Shown: positions 44,076-52,822 of the stretch, in pieces | Layout of the letters: the number at the start of each line of letters is the position of its first letter | Position numbering within the stretch: position 1 is the first letter of the stretch | Origin: Methanoculleus formosensis | GTDB taxonomy: Archaea > Halobacteriota > Methanomicrobia > Methanomicrobiales > Methanoculleaceae | Length of the DNA stretch: 64,000 nt | Assembly (NCBI RefSeq): GCF_025384765.1 | Contig: NZ_VHLL01000001.1 | Coordinates: forward strand, 434,001-498,000 | Direction of reading: 5' to 3' | Translations under genes and position numbers: made by a program | Notes under the pieces: model-generated | Databases searched by the model: none | Seen by the model: the letters and a program-made list of their open reading frames with translations, nothing else | Told to the model about the DNA's origin: nothing

Positions 44076-44703
44076 CCTTGCGGCGGTCACGCCGGAGGCC
44101 TACGCGATAGCGAGCACGAGCCGGAACCTGGCCCGGGAGCGGGTGGGGAACGTCACCCTCGAAGACCGGATACGGCAGCGGTGCTCGGTCGCGGTCGGCG
44201 ACTTTGCGATGGCCGATCTCATGCGCTTCTCCGGCGACCCGGTGGAGGCAGGCGTCTCCGCACTCGGGCGGGAGGCGCCGATCATAACCGATATCCGGAT
44301 GGTGCAGGCGGGCATCCTGAAACGCGGGCACGCAAGCGAGGTCGTCTGCGCCCTCGACTACGGCGAGGATATCGCCCGCGAGCGCGGGATCACCCGGACG
44401 TCGGCGGGCTTTCTCGCCCTGCGCGACCGGCTGGAGGGCTCGATCGTGGTGATCGGGAACGCTCCTTCGGCGCTCCTCGTCGTCTGCGAGATGATCCGGG
44501 AAGGAGTCCGCCCGGCGCTGGTCGTCGGAACTCCGGTGGGGTTCGTGAACGCCGCGGAGTCGAAGGAAGCGCTCCGCGCCCTTGAGATCCCGTCGGTCTC
44601 GAACGCCGGCACCCGGGGCGGGACGCCGGTCGCGGTGGCGGCGGCAAACGAGATCATCACGATCCATGCCGAGCGTGGAGGCCATGCGGGACCCGGTTAC
44701 TGA
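44023..44703 (+). CDS. cbiC: Cobalt-precorrin-8 methylmutase
   Basis: CbiC moves a methyl group from C11 to C12 to give cobyrinate. The 226-residue protein has IASTSRNLARE near the start, the MADLMRF and ITDIRMVQAGI blocks, the catalytic-region GNAPSALL and VGTPVGFVNAAESKEAL. I take the ATG at 44023 because GGAGGG ends nine bases before it; the ATG at 44014 touches that sequence directly. The gene overlaps cbiH by about 50 bases, the longest overlap in the operon. Confidence 0.92.
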   Translation: MQEESSRPGDITGSTYTDLAAVTPEAYAIASTSRNLARERVGNVTLEDRIRQRCSVAVGDFAMADLMRFSGDPVEAGVSALGREAPIITDIRMVQAGILKRGHASEVVCALDYGEDIARERGITRTSAGFLALRDRLEGSIVVIGNAPSALLVVCEMIREGVRPALVVGTPVGFVNAAESKEALRALEIPSVSNAGTRGGTPVAVAAANEIITIHAERGGHAGPGY

Positions 44704-45697
44704 CTTCGAGTATCCCGCGGCATGGGTGGCGGCCTGCCGCTCCCCGGCCCTTCTCGACGACGTCCGGCGTGGTCTCGCGGTCCTGACCGCATCGGGAACG
44801 ATCCTCCGCCGGGGGTTCTCGACCGGGACGACGGCAGCCGCGGTTTGCAAGGCTGCCGTCCTCTCGCTCGCCTGCGAGACCGTCCGGGAGGTGGAGGTCA
44901 CCCTCCCCTGCGGCGTCGCGGTCCGGCTCCCGGTCGACGGCTACCGCGGGCAGGCGTCCTGCCGCAAGGACGCCGGTGACTACACCGCCGACGTGACGGG
45001 AGGGCTTGAGTTCGTCGCGATGGCGGCCCCTTCTCTCTCGGGCGGCGTCCAGTTCGTCCCCGGCGAGGGCATCGGGAGTTTCGCCCGCGACACTCCCCGC
45101 CACCGGCAGGGGGCGCCCGCGATCAGCGTCCCGGCCCTCGCCTGCATCCGGCGCTCCATCGACGAGGCGGCGGCGGAGGCGGATATCTCCGGGGTCACGG
45201 TCATCCTCACCATTCCCCGGGGTGCGGAGGTGGCGCAGAAGACGCTGAACCCGCGGATAGGGGTGCAGGCCGGTATATCCGTCCTCGGGACGACCGGGTT
45301 CGTGGAGCCCTGGGACGACCACATGACGGAGGGGGTGATCGACCGTATCGCCCGGGCTCCCGGGGCGGTCGTGCTGACGACCGGGAGGCTCGGCCTGCGC
45401 TACTCGCGTCTCCTCTTCCCGGACCGCGAGGCGATCCTGGTCGGAAACAGACTCGAGGAGGCGCTCCGGGCGACCGACGGCGACACCGTGATCTGCGGGC
45501 TGCCCGGCCTGATCCTGAAGTTCATGAACCCCGACGTCCTCGCGGGGACCGGGTGCGCGACGGTGGAGGAGCTCTCGGCGACCCCGCTCTGGGAGGAGAC
45601 GGTCGACCGGGAACTTCGCTCGTTCCAGGCCCGCTACCCCCGGGTCAGGGTCGTGATCGTCGACCGCGACGGCCGGGTGATCGGTGAGTCGCCGTGA
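44684..45697 (+). CDS. cbiD: Cobalt-precorrin-5B C1-methyltransferase
   Basis: CbiD methylates C1 in the anaerobic pathway. The 337-residue protein has the family signature RRGFSTGTTAAAVCKAAV near residue 43, a KDAGDYTADVT-type block, GIGSFARD, and a C-terminal GLPGLILKFMNPDV. I chose the ATG at 44684 because GTGGAGG lies just before it; ATG 44666 upstream is possible. It overlaps cbiC by 20 bases and cbiE by four. Confidence 0.92.
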   Translation: MRDPVTDFEYPAAWVAACRSPALLDDVRRGLAVLTASGTILRRGFSTGTTAAAVCKAAVLSLACETVREVEVTLPCGVAVRLPVDGYRGQASCRKDAGDYTADVTGGLEFVAMAAPSLSGGVQFVPGEGIGSFARDTPRHRQGAPAISVPALACIRRSIDEAAAEADISGVTVILTIPRGAEVAQKTLNPRIGVQAGISVLGTTGFVEPWDDHMTEGVIDRIARAPGAVVLTTGRLGLRYSRLLFPDREAILVGNRLEEALRATDGDTVICGLPGLILKFMNPDVLAGTGCATVEELSATPLWEETVDRELRSFQARYPRVRVVIVDRDGRVIGESP

Positions 45698-46266
45698 AGA
45701 TCGTCGGGGTGGGCTGCGGCCCGGGGATGCTAACCAAGGAGGCGGCGGGTGCCATCGCGGGTGCGTCGCTCGTCTACGGCTCGGCCCGGGCGATCGCGCT
45801 TGCCCGCGACGCCATCCCGCCGGACTCCGAGGTGCACGAGATCGCGGATTACCGGAGCCTTTGCACCCTCCCCGACCATGCGGTCGTCCTCTCGACCGGG
45901 GACCCGATGCTTGCGGGCCTGGGTTACCTCCCGGGGGAGGTCGTTCCGGGGATATCCTCACTCCAGGTCGCGTCTGCCCGCCTGAAGGTTCCACTGGCGC
46001 GGGTCGTGGTCGTCTCCGCCCACGGGAAGGATCACGCCCGGGCGATAGCCGGGGCCCGGGAGGAGACGCTCGCGGGGCGGGTGGTCTTCCTCATCGCCGA
46101 CCCCGCCTTCGACGTCGAGGCGTTTGCGGCCGCTCTCCCACCGGAGACCCGGCTTGCCGTCTGCGAGGATCTCGGCTACCCTGATGAACGGATCGCCGTC
46201 GGGACGGCGGCAGAGCCCCCGGTGCCCCGGGGCGAACTCTATGTGGTGGTGGCGGGAGAGTTTTAG
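45694..46266 (+). CDS. cbiE: Cobalt-precorrin-7 C5-methyltransferase
   Basis: CbiE methylates C5 and works with CbiT, which is encoded as a separate protein at the other end of this operon. The 190-residue protein has VGVGCGPGMLTKEAAGAI, VVLSTGDPMLAGLGYL, VVPGISSLQVASARL and a C-terminal ELYVVVAG. It starts at a GTG overlapping the cbiD stop. It is the last gene of the operon; no cbiJ (C6A reductase) or cobaltochelatase is found in the cluster. Confidence 0.92.
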   Translation: MKIVGVGCGPGMLTKEAAGAIAGASLVYGSARAIALARDAIPPDSEVHEIADYRSLCTLPDHAVVLSTGDPMLAGLGYLPGEVVPGISSLQVASARLKVPLARVVVVSAHGKDHARAIAGAREETLAGRVVFLIADPAFDVEAFAAALPPETRLAVCEDLGYPDERIAVGTAAEPPVPRGELYVVVAGEF

Positions 46267-46609
46267 AAAGCGTCCGATCCGGATACATCACCAGAGGATA
46301 GGAGATACATCCTCTTCCGGGTTTGAAGTCTCAGTAATTCGCTAATTTCGGTGCCCGACACTGAGCAATGTGATAATTCGGCCTCACGCGAAGAACGCGA
46401 AGCCGCGAAGGGGAGTCACCCAATCTGTCAACCGATCTTCGCGTTCTTCGCGGCTTCGCGTGAGACAGTCTGGTTGAGTACCGGAACGGCCTCGCGTGAG
46501 GTTCTGTCGATATCCCCCCAATTCGCTCGCATGAAGGCACGAAGAACGCGAAGAGACCTGTAGAATACTGAACGTCACGCTATTCCGCGGGCGGCTGGAG
46601 TTATACGCT
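46267..46609. other. Spacer with palindromic repeats
   Basis: I see no gene in these 343 bases. They hold palindromic repeat copy 3 (46383-46464) and further degenerate words of the same repeat near 46490-46505 and 46530-46555. Short frames through the repeat give Arg/Glu- or Phe/Ala-rich peptides that are artefacts of the repeat. Confidence 0.5.
46383..46464. repeat. Dispersed palindromic repeat, copy 3
   Basis: Two 28-base arms (46383-46410 and 46437-46464) are inverted, joined by 26 bases. This is the most complete copy: both arms read as the full GCGAAG-type series, with only a few mismatches between arms. Confidence 0.8.
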
Positions 46610-46924
46610 CTAGACTGCGGAAGCCGCGAGGTCCGCCGCGACGATCTTCTCCTTCCTGAACTCATAGCCCGACCGGAGGAGGTCGAGGAAGATCGCCTGG
46701 TACGCCCCCCGCTCGCAGAGTTCCAGGTGGTAGCGGTGCACCGTTGACTTTGTCCCGTACTTCGCCGGCACGTCGCTCCAGGCGCACCCGGTGGTGAGCA
46801 CGTAGAGAACCCCGTTGAAGAGGCGCCGGGGATCCCGCCGGGGCCTCCCGATATGGGGTTTTTGGGGCGGGAGGTGCCTTTGCACGATCTCCCAGAGATC
46901 GTCGTCGATCTCCCGAAACGTCAT
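46610..46924 (-). CDS. IS5-type transposase N-terminal fragment (orfA-like)
   Basis: A 104-residue protein matching the DUF4096 N-terminal helix-turn-helix part of IS5-group transposases: IDDDLWEIVQRHLPPQKP, GRPRRDPRRLFNGVLYVLTTGCAW and YHLELCERGAYQAIF. The DDE catalytic domain is missing; downstream on the minus strand there is only palindromic repeat. In two-frame IS5 relatives this would be orfA, but no orfB is present, so it is a remnant. Clear terminal inverted repeats were not found. Confidence 0.75.
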   Translation of the reverse strand: MTFREIDDDLWEIVQRHLPPQKPHIGRPRRDPRRLFNGVLYVLTTGCAWSDVPAKYGTKSTVHRYHLELCERGAYQAIFLDLLRSGYEFRKEKIVAADLAASAV

Positions 46925-46974
46925 GGTGCCGCATATCCCGGCGAGGTCTTATAGTTTTGGGACGCCTCAAGGGC

Positions 46975-47898
46975 TCACGCGGATTCGTAGTTCATGACGA
47001 TGATCTCGTGGACCTCTCCCCGTTTCGTCCCGTCGCAGTTGATCGCCCTCCTCGCCGGGACCCGGTCGATGCGGTACCCGCCGTAGAGGTCGTCGAAGAA
47101 CCCGTCCTCCGGGTCGATGTTCTTCGGGTCCGAGTTGCTCAGCATGAGTCTTGCGCCCTTTGTATCGCAGCGTGCGTAGAACGTCGCAAGGCGCCTCTGC
47201 TCCTCGTCGGAGAACCTGTTCTTCGAGTACTGCGTGAACGAGGATGTCCGGTTCAGCGGCCGGTAGGGCGGGTCGAAGTAGACGAAGGAGTCTTTTGAGA
47301 TATACGGCTCCGCCTGCGTGAAGTCGCCGAGATGGATCGTCGTGTTCCGGAACGCGAGCGAATCGGCCAGGAGGACCTCTTCGTGCAGTATCTTCGGCGT
47401 TCTGTACCTGCCGAACGGGACGTTGAACCCGCCCCGGGAGTTCACCCGGTAGAGGCCGTTGAAGCACGTCCGGTTGAGGAAGATGAACCGTCCGGCACGT
47501 TCGATCCCCCCTTCGCCGTACCCGGTAGGACCAATCTCCTTCTTCTCGCGGTTGAACGCATCCCGCACGGCGTAGTAGTAATCCCTCCGCCCCGGTTCGT
47601 CTTTCGAGAGAAACTCGTCCTCAACCTCGCGCAGGTATTCGATGAGGCTGGAGACGTCGTTCTTTACGACGGTATAGGCGAGGACGAGATCCTCGTTGAT
47701 GTCGAAGAGGTGGCACTCCCTGAACGCAAAGGTGCTGTTGAAGTGAAAATAGACCGCCCCGCCGCCCATGAACGGTTCGACGAAGACCGGAAGGGTTCCT
47801 TCGGTGAGTTCCTGCGGAACCCTCGCGGTGAACGCATCGAGCAGTTGCGCCTTTCCGCCTGCCCACTTGAGGAACGGTCGTGCGGTGGTTGTCGCCAT
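46975..47898 (-). CDS. Dam-type DNA adenine methyltransferase
   Basis: A 307-residue D12-class N6-adenine methyltransferase (alpha class, like Dam/DpnM). Motif X/I blocks are FLKWAGGKAQLL near the N-terminus and EPFMGGGAVYFHF. RFIFLNRTCFNGLYRVN is the class signature and FVYFDPPYRPL the catalytic DPPY. The frame is open 18 codons upstream, but MATTTARPFLKWAGGK fits the family and follows GAGAAGAGACC. No restriction enzyme is adjacent. The target may be GATC, as for many D12 enzymes; that is not shown here. Confidence 0.9.
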   Translation of the reverse strand: MATTTARPFLKWAGGKAQLLDAFTARVPQELTEGTLPVFVEPFMGGGAVYFHFNSTFAFRECHLFDINEDLVLAYTVVKNDVSSLIEYLREVEDEFLSKDEPGRRDYYYAVRDAFNREKKEIGPTGYGEGGIERAGRFIFLNRTCFNGLYRVNSRGGFNVPFGRYRTPKILHEEVLLADSLAFRNTTIHLGDFTQAEPYISKDSFVYFDPPYRPLNRTSSFTQYSKNRFSDEEQRRLATFYARCDTKGARLMLSNSDPKNIDPEDGFFDDLYGGYRIDRVPARRAINCDGTKRGEVHEIIVMNYESA

Positions 47899-48081
47899 CG
47901 GTCTCTTCTCATCGGGATGAATGATGGAGGAGAGGTTGGCCTCGAAGGGCATTAGCGTTGTCCGTCTCCCGCATCGGTTTCAGCCGCTACTTACCGCCCG
48001 TCCGAACGCCCTGCTTTTGGGCTTTGTTGAACCCCTCCCTCAGAGGACGAATCACCTCCAGATTGTCTATGCATCACCGAT

Positions 48082-48150
48082 TCACGCGAAGACGCGAAGA
48101 ACGCGAAGGAGTCCATCAGTACCCATCCAGCCTTCGCGCCTTCGCGTGAG
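48082..48150. repeat. Dispersed palindromic repeat, copy 4
   Basis: Arms at 48082-48109 and 48131-48150 are inverted and built of GCGAAG-type words. The element lies between two solitary methyltransferase genes, upstream of the Dam-type gene and downstream of the other. Confidence 0.75.
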
Positions 48151-48176
48151 GCCACATCACTGACTTCTATTGGAAA

Positions 48177-49190
48177 TCAGGTACTATCCAGAGATTGTGG
48201 AAAGCATTTCAACCGCGCTGTTTTTTTCAGCATCTTCTCGATTGCCCACCGGCCCCGGCCGAGTTCTTCTCCCAGGATCTCGACTGCTCTCTTCTTCGTC
48301 TCGCCGGACTCGATGAGTCGGGCAAACCGGGAGACCAGGATCTCGCGGTCGGTATCCGTCCAGGGTTTGCCCCGGTTCGCCGGTCCCTCTCTCCCCGGCG
48401 TCCTCATCGATGGGAGGAGGTATCCGGGTCTGATCTCCCGCAACTCGCTTATCCGGAGATCGAATATCGGCTCCGATATCTCAAACCCGGTCGCCCGGCG
48501 GTTGAGGCCGATGGCCGTTCTCACGGTCGAGAACCCGCCGAGAAACATATCGCAGACGAGATCCCCCTCGTTGCTGCTGTACTGGAGCATCTTTACGAGC
48601 AGTTCCATCGGCAGTTCGTTCTTGTTCTTCGCCTGCCCCGGTTTGTACTCGCGGTTGATGCACCAGACGTCCTCGCGGTCGCGGTAGTTGGGCGATCGGC
48701 CGTCCGGTGTCTTCTCCCCGGTTCCGTAGCGAGACTCCAGGTTGAATGTCCTCTCACCGCCGGGTTTCTCGTAGTAGAGGATGTGGTAGTGGGAAGAGAC
48801 GTACTTTCTGCTCGTGTAGACGCCGAAGTTGTAGCGCCAGATGATATGGTTGACCTCGCGGAGCCCTGTCTCGCGCAGGGCGTGGAGGATGTGGTAGAGG
48901 TTCGTGTAGCCCGAGACGATATAGATCGACCCGCCCGGCCTGAGGATCCGCCCCGCCTCCCGGACCCATTCCCGGCTGAACTCACCGTATTCTGATGCGG
49001 GAACCTCGATGTAGCCCCCGACGACGAACCTCTCGTCCCGGTTGTAGTGCTGGTGCAGCCGGTCGCCGTTGATGCCGTAGGGGGGGTCGGTGATGATCAG
49101 GTCGACCGAATCGTCGGGGATATGCTTCCTTGCCCCCGCGATGCAGTCGCCGTTGTAGAAGGTGTTGCCGTTGACCTCATCATACCTCAT
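48177..49190 (-). CDS. Site-specific DNA methyltransferase, DPPY type
   Basis: A 337-residue N6-adenine-type (or mixed) methyltransferase with motif IV first (beta class). DLIITDPPYGINGD lies near residue 31-44, then GRILRPGGSIYIVSGYTN, a long target-recognition stretch, and the SAM motif CDMFLGGFSTVRTAI near 228. About 60 C-terminal residues (WTDTDREILVSRFARLI) look like a small helix-turn-helix domain. I prefer ATG 49190 because GGGGA lies eight bases upstream; ATG 49196 is possible. No endonuclease gene is nearby. Confidence 0.85.
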   Translation of the reverse strand: MRYDEVNGNTFYNGDCIAGARKHIPDDSVDLIITDPPYGINGDRLHQHYNRDERFVVGGYIEVPASEYGEFSREWVREAGRILRPGGSIYIVSGYTNLYHILHALRETGLREVNHIIWRYNFGVYTSRKYVSSHYHILYYEKPGGERTFNLESRYGTGEKTPDGRSPNYRDREDVWCINREYKPGQAKNKNELPMELLVKMLQYSSNEGDLVCDMFLGGFSTVRTAIGLNRRATGFEISEPIFDLRISELREIRPGYLLPSMRTPGREGPANRGKPWTDTDREILVSRFARLIESGETKKRAVEILGEELGRGRWAIEKMLKKTARLKCFPQSLDST

Positions 49191-49304
49191 GTGCATCTTC
49201 CCCGGGATCAAACGTAGATCTGGTGGGTCCTGCGACAATATGAGTGTGATTCCATCCCGGCACCGGCGCTGCACCCAGGGGACCCCGCTCCCGTAACCTG
49301 CGCA

Positions 49305-49312
49305 GTTTTATA
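49305..49312 (+). promoter_or_regulatory. TATA box of the sensor kinase gene
   Basis: TTTTATAC lies about 40 bases before the ATG at 49351, leaving a short leader that contains GGTGAGG as ribosome-binding site. Confidence 0.5.
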
Positions 49313-49350
49313 CGATCGGGTATGAATGTCAATTGAGAGCCGGTGAGGAA

Positions 49351-51006
49351 ATGCCCTCCGGACATCACATGATGGGACGTTTCGAGGAGATAGAGGCCCC
49401 ATCCTCCGCCGAAGCGGGGGAGAGCGGGAAGGATGAAGCGGAGGCGCTCCGTAAGCGTGTAGCGGAGCTCCAGGCCGATATCGAGATGTTCCGGCGCGAA
49501 AACGCCTTACTCAGGTCGCTCAAGGGTGCGCTGCGGAAGAGCGAGGAGCGTTACCGGCGGCTCTTCGAGGACGCCCTCACCGGCAATTTCCTCGCCACCG
49601 TCGATGGCCGGATCCTCGCCTGCAATCTGACATTTGTCCGAATCTTCGGGTTTGCCTCCATAGATGAAGCGCTGAGCACGAACATCCGGGATCTCTATGC
49701 CGACCCCGATGACCGGGACCGGCTCCTTGAGCGCCTCCGGGGGGAGGGGAAAGTCGAGAACGAGGGCAGGGTGCGGAAGCGTCGGGACGGCGCTCATATC
49801 CACGTCGTCGAGAACCTGGTCGGGCGCTTCGATGCGAACGGCAACCTCTCGGAGATCCAGGGCTATGTCTATGATGATTCGGAGCGTAAACGCACCGAGG
49901 ATGCCCTGCGCGAGAGTGAAGAGCGGTTCCGGGCGGTTATCGAGAACTCGCTCGATGCGGCCTATCAGCGCAACCTGCAGACGGACCGCTACGATTACAT
50001 GAGTCCGGTCATCGAGGAGCTCCTCGGGTTCACCCCGGAGGAGATGGCCGCGATGGATATCGATGAGGTCATGGATCGCATTCACCCCCAGGACCGTCCG
50101 GTGATCGAAGACGATCTCTGTGAGTCTGTCCTCAGGACGAGAGGGTTCCTCGTATACCGGTTCCGGGGGAAGGACGAGCAGTACCGCTGGCTCGAAGATC
50201 ACTTCACGGTAACCTGTGATCCCGGCGGCCGGCCGCTTTACCGGGGCGGCATCGTCCGCGACATCACCGGGCGCAAGGCGGCAGAAGGGGAACTCACCCG
50301 GGTCAACCGGGATCTGACGTCCGCTCACCGGGAGGCAAACCTCTACCTGGATATCCTGACCCACGACATCGGGAACACCGAGGATGTCTCGAACCTCTAT
50401 ACCGAACTGCTCACCGGCACCGTGGAAGGCGAGGCGGCCGGGTACCTGGCGAACCTGAAGCGGAGCATAGCAAAGAGCATCGAGATCCTCGGCACCGTCA
50501 CGAAGATCCGGCAGATACACGCCGGACCCCCTATCCTCTGCCCGATTGATATCGATGCGGTCATCAGGGCGGAGATCGACCACTTCCCGAATATACCCAT
50601 CACCTACGCGGGAACCACGGCCACGGTCCTCGCCGATGACCTCCTCTCCGAGGTCTTCACGAACCTGATCGGGAATGCCGTAAAGCACGGCGGCCCCGGC
50701 GTCACCGTGACCGTCCGGGTCGAAGAGCAGAACGGCGAGGCACGGGTGACGGTCGCGGATACCGGCCGGGGCGTCCCGGACGACCAGAAAGAAGAGATAT
50801 TCCACCGCTACGAGAGAAAGCAGCGAGGCGTGGGCCAGGGGCTCGGGCTCTACCTCGCGCAGATCCTCATCGACCGTTACGGGGGCAGGATCTGGGTGGA
50901 AGACCGGGTGCCGGGCAGCCCCGGGGAGGGGGCGGCGTTTGTCCTCCTGCTCCGGGAGGTGGATGGTGTGGCGGTGCGGTCATGGGATGAGAGAACGGGG
51001 AGGTGA
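49351..51006 (+). CDS. PAS-domain sensor histidine kinase
   Basis: A soluble kinase of about 551 residues. A short N-terminal coiled coil (about 25-60) precedes two PAS domains (about 65-185 and 190-320; YRRLFEDALTGNFLATVDG and FRAVIENSLDAAYQRN). The phosphoacceptor region is LDILTHDIGNTEDVSN near 342-357. The HATPase domain has N-box LIGNAVKHGG, G1 VADTGRGVPDD and G2 GVGQGLGLYLAQ. No membrane helices are present, so it senses a cytoplasmic signal. No response regulator is adjacent. The ATG chosen follows GGTGAGG. Confidence 0.9.
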   Translation: MPSGHHMMGRFEEIEAPSSAEAGESGKDEAEALRKRVAELQADIEMFRRENALLRSLKGALRKSEERYRRLFEDALTGNFLATVDGRILACNLTFVRIFGFASIDEALSTNIRDLYADPDDRDRLLERLRGEGKVENEGRVRKRRDGAHIHVVENLVGRFDANGNLSEIQGYVYDDSERKRTEDALRESEERFRAVIENSLDAAYQRNLQTDRYDYMSPVIEELLGFTPEEMAAMDIDEVMDRIHPQDRPVIEDDLCESVLRTRGFLVYRFRGKDEQYRWLEDHFTVTCDPGGRPLYRGGIVRDITGRKAAEGELTRVNRDLTSAHREANLYLDILTHDIGNTEDVSNLYTELLTGTVEGEAAGYLANLKRSIAKSIEILGTVTKIRQIHAGPPILCPIDIDAVIRAEIDHFPNIPITYAGTTATVLADDLLSEVFTNLIGNAVKHGGPGVTVTVRVEEQNGEARVTVADTGRGVPDDQKEEIFHRYERKQRGVGQGLGLYLAQILIDRYGGRIWVEDRVPGSPGEGAAFVLLLREVDGVAVRSWDERTGR

Positions 51007-51074
51007 AACCTGCTCTCATGGGGCCACTCAATCCACGAGGATCCGGTTGGCCTCCGGCATCTGCCCCTTTCTTC

Positions 51075-51917
51075 TTACTCAACCACCCGGATCACCGCCA
51101 CCCTCCACTCTACCCCGTGGAGTCCGGTCGTCGTCCAGGCTATCGCTTTCTGCACCGTTTCCGCGCCGTCGGCGGCAAACCCGTAGGCCGCAGTGCCGTA
51201 ACGCTCGTCGACGACCCGGCGGGCCGCGTCCTGCAGGTCGGGCGAGTCCGCATAGAGCGGGTCTTCAAACGTCATCTTTCCTGCCTGAGCCGGGTCGGTG
51301 TCGTAGAGCACCCGCCCGTCCGTCTGGACGACCATCACCTGGTAAGGGGTGCCGTTCGCCGCCGGGTCGGCGATGCCTGCGATCAGGTCATACGGTCGGA
51401 AGACGATTGAGGCAAACCCGACGAACCGGCTTTCGTTCGTAAAGATGGGTGCCACGATGACCGTCGCCGGGATCTCTTCCGCGACCGTGATCACCTCGCT
51501 CATGATCGGCCGCTTCGTCGCGAGGATATGCCGGACATGGGCCTGGCCACCGATCTCCGCACCCTCGACGCCGCGATATGCCGCCGGTTCGGCGGCGAGG
51601 ATCGTGCCGTTCGCGTCGCTGACCGTGCAGTCGATGATCGACGGGTCGGTAGCGGAGAGGTTCAGGAGGGTCCCGCGGGCCGCGGTGTCGTTGAGGCCCG
51701 TACTCCCGAGGTTGTAGGCCGCGTGGCTCAATCGACCGTCAAGGGCCTCGAGCGCCACGGTGATATCGGACTGCAGATGCATGAGGAGCATCGCCGCATC
51801 TTCTTCGGCTACGGAGGTGGGCGGCGGCGCCGGCTGATTCAGCGCCGCAAAACCGGCGCCGACGGCGACCAGAATCGCAAGGGCGGTGATGATCCACGGG
51901 TATAGTTGAGCATTCAT
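51075..51917 (-). CDS. Membrane-anchored double-cache (PDC) sensor-like protein
   Basis: A 280-residue protein with one N-terminal membrane helix (about residues 5-25) followed by an extracytoplasmic double-cache fold. Typical blocks are NGTILAAEPAAYRGVEGAEIG, PTVIV-like strand repeats, RFVGFASIVFRPYDLI and QTDGRVLYDTD. There is no signalling output domain after it, so it may be a stand-alone receptor domain. It is convergent with the sensor kinase gene, and the pair could work together; that is only suggested by position. Confidence 0.75.
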   Translation of the reverse strand: MNAQLYPWIITALAILVAVGAGFAALNQPAPPPTSVAEEDAAMLLMHLQSDITVALEALDGRLSHAAYNLGSTGLNDTAARGTLLNLSATDPSIIDCTVSDANGTILAAEPAAYRGVEGAEIGGQAHVRHILATKRPIMSEVITVAEEIPATVIVAPIFTNESRFVGFASIVFRPYDLIAGIADPAANGTPYQVMVVQTDGRVLYDTDPAQAGKMTFEDPLYADSPDLQDAARRVVDERYGTAAYGFAADGAETVQKAIAWTTTGLHGVEWRVAVIRVVE

Positions 51918-51997
51918 CGAAACCACTCGGTACTGGAAAAGAGGACTGCAGGAGATTTAAGGCCTGCGAAATTGCTCTTTTACTCTATCTGCGGCCA

Positions 51998-52711
51998 TCA
52001 GGGCGTTCTGCTCCGGAGACGCTTTTTATGCGCACGCCATCCCACGACGGCGGCCACGACGGCGACGATGATCGTGATCAGGATGCCGATCGCGAGCGTC
52101 GGGTCCTGCCGGTAGACGTCCAGGAGCACGTCGGAGCCGAGGGCAAAGACGAGACAGGAGGTGAGCGACCCGATGCAGACGCAACCAAAAACCCGGTTAT
52201 TGTTCAGCCCGAGCAACCGGCCGAGGACCGACCCGTTCATTGCCCCGGTCCCCTGGAGCGGGAAGAAGACGAAGAGGATGAGCCCGATCGTCGAGAACCG
52301 GCGGAGCCAGGGCTGGCTCTCGGTATAATTCCTGCCAATCGTCATACCGCTCTCGAGGAGCCGGCCGATGATCGGGATCTTCAGTGCCAGCTCGAAGTTC
52401 CAGACGACAAAGAGAGAGACGGCAACGTCGAGGAGGAAGATAACGAGCGTGATAAGCCACCAGGGGTAACCCAGGACGACCGCGAGCGGGATGATCGTCT
52501 CCTTCCCGGCCGGGGGGACGAAGTAAGCGGCGACCAGCCCGGAGATGATGAGGAACTGTTCATAGGGCTCGATCAGATAAAGGGCTGCAAAGACGGCCGG
52601 GATGAGGGCAAGCGGGAGAACGAACTTTATGGAGCCGACAAGGTAGGGGTTTGCGACGAGGTCTTTGTAGCCCTCCGGTCTGGGTGTATCGGTCATATCG
52701 TCTGCGCTCAT
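51998..52711 (-). CDS. Small multidrug export family (COG2426/PF06695-like) membrane protein
   Basis: A 237-residue protein with about five hydrophobic segments. The block GKETIIPLAVVLGYPWW and the later FPLQGTGAMNGSVLGRLLGLN fit the family usually called putative small multi-drug export proteins. No transport activity is proven for archaeal members. The extra N-terminal hydrophobic pair and the polar first 20 residues are longer than in many relatives. Confidence 0.75.
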   Translation of the reverse strand: MSADDMTDTPRPEGYKDLVANPYLVGSIKFVLPLALIPAVFAALYLIEPYEQFLIISGLVAAYFVPPAGKETIIPLAVVLGYPWWLITLVIFLLDVAVSLFVVWNFELALKIPIIGRLLESGMTIGRNYTESQPWLRRFSTIGLILFVFFPLQGTGAMNGSVLGRLLGLNNNRVFGCVCIGSLTSCLVFALGSDVLLDVYRQDPTLAIGILITIIVAVVAAVVGWRAHKKRLRSRTP

Positions 52712-52822
52712 AGGTGGATCCCCGGCGGGGAGATACTCAATTCAGGTTAGGATTTTGGGGTTAATACGTTATCTACAGAGATTCCAGCAGGTTCAAGTTC
52801 ATGAAGCGCAAGGATAGGTAGC

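Noticed and set aside
46383-46464. Possible CRISPR repeat
   Set aside because: The arms are single inverted pairs scattered over the window, without regularly spaced identical repeats and spacers, and no cas genes are present.
46351-46563. Small frames such as those rich in SREER or FFAASRE peptides in the repeat regions (also near 20593-20808 and 47921-48163)
   Set aside because: They are translations of the GCGAAG palindromic repeat in different frames, not proteins.
46610-46924. Intact IS5-type insertion sequence
   Set aside because: Only the N-terminal transposase part is present; no DDE domain and no clear terminal inverted repeats were found.
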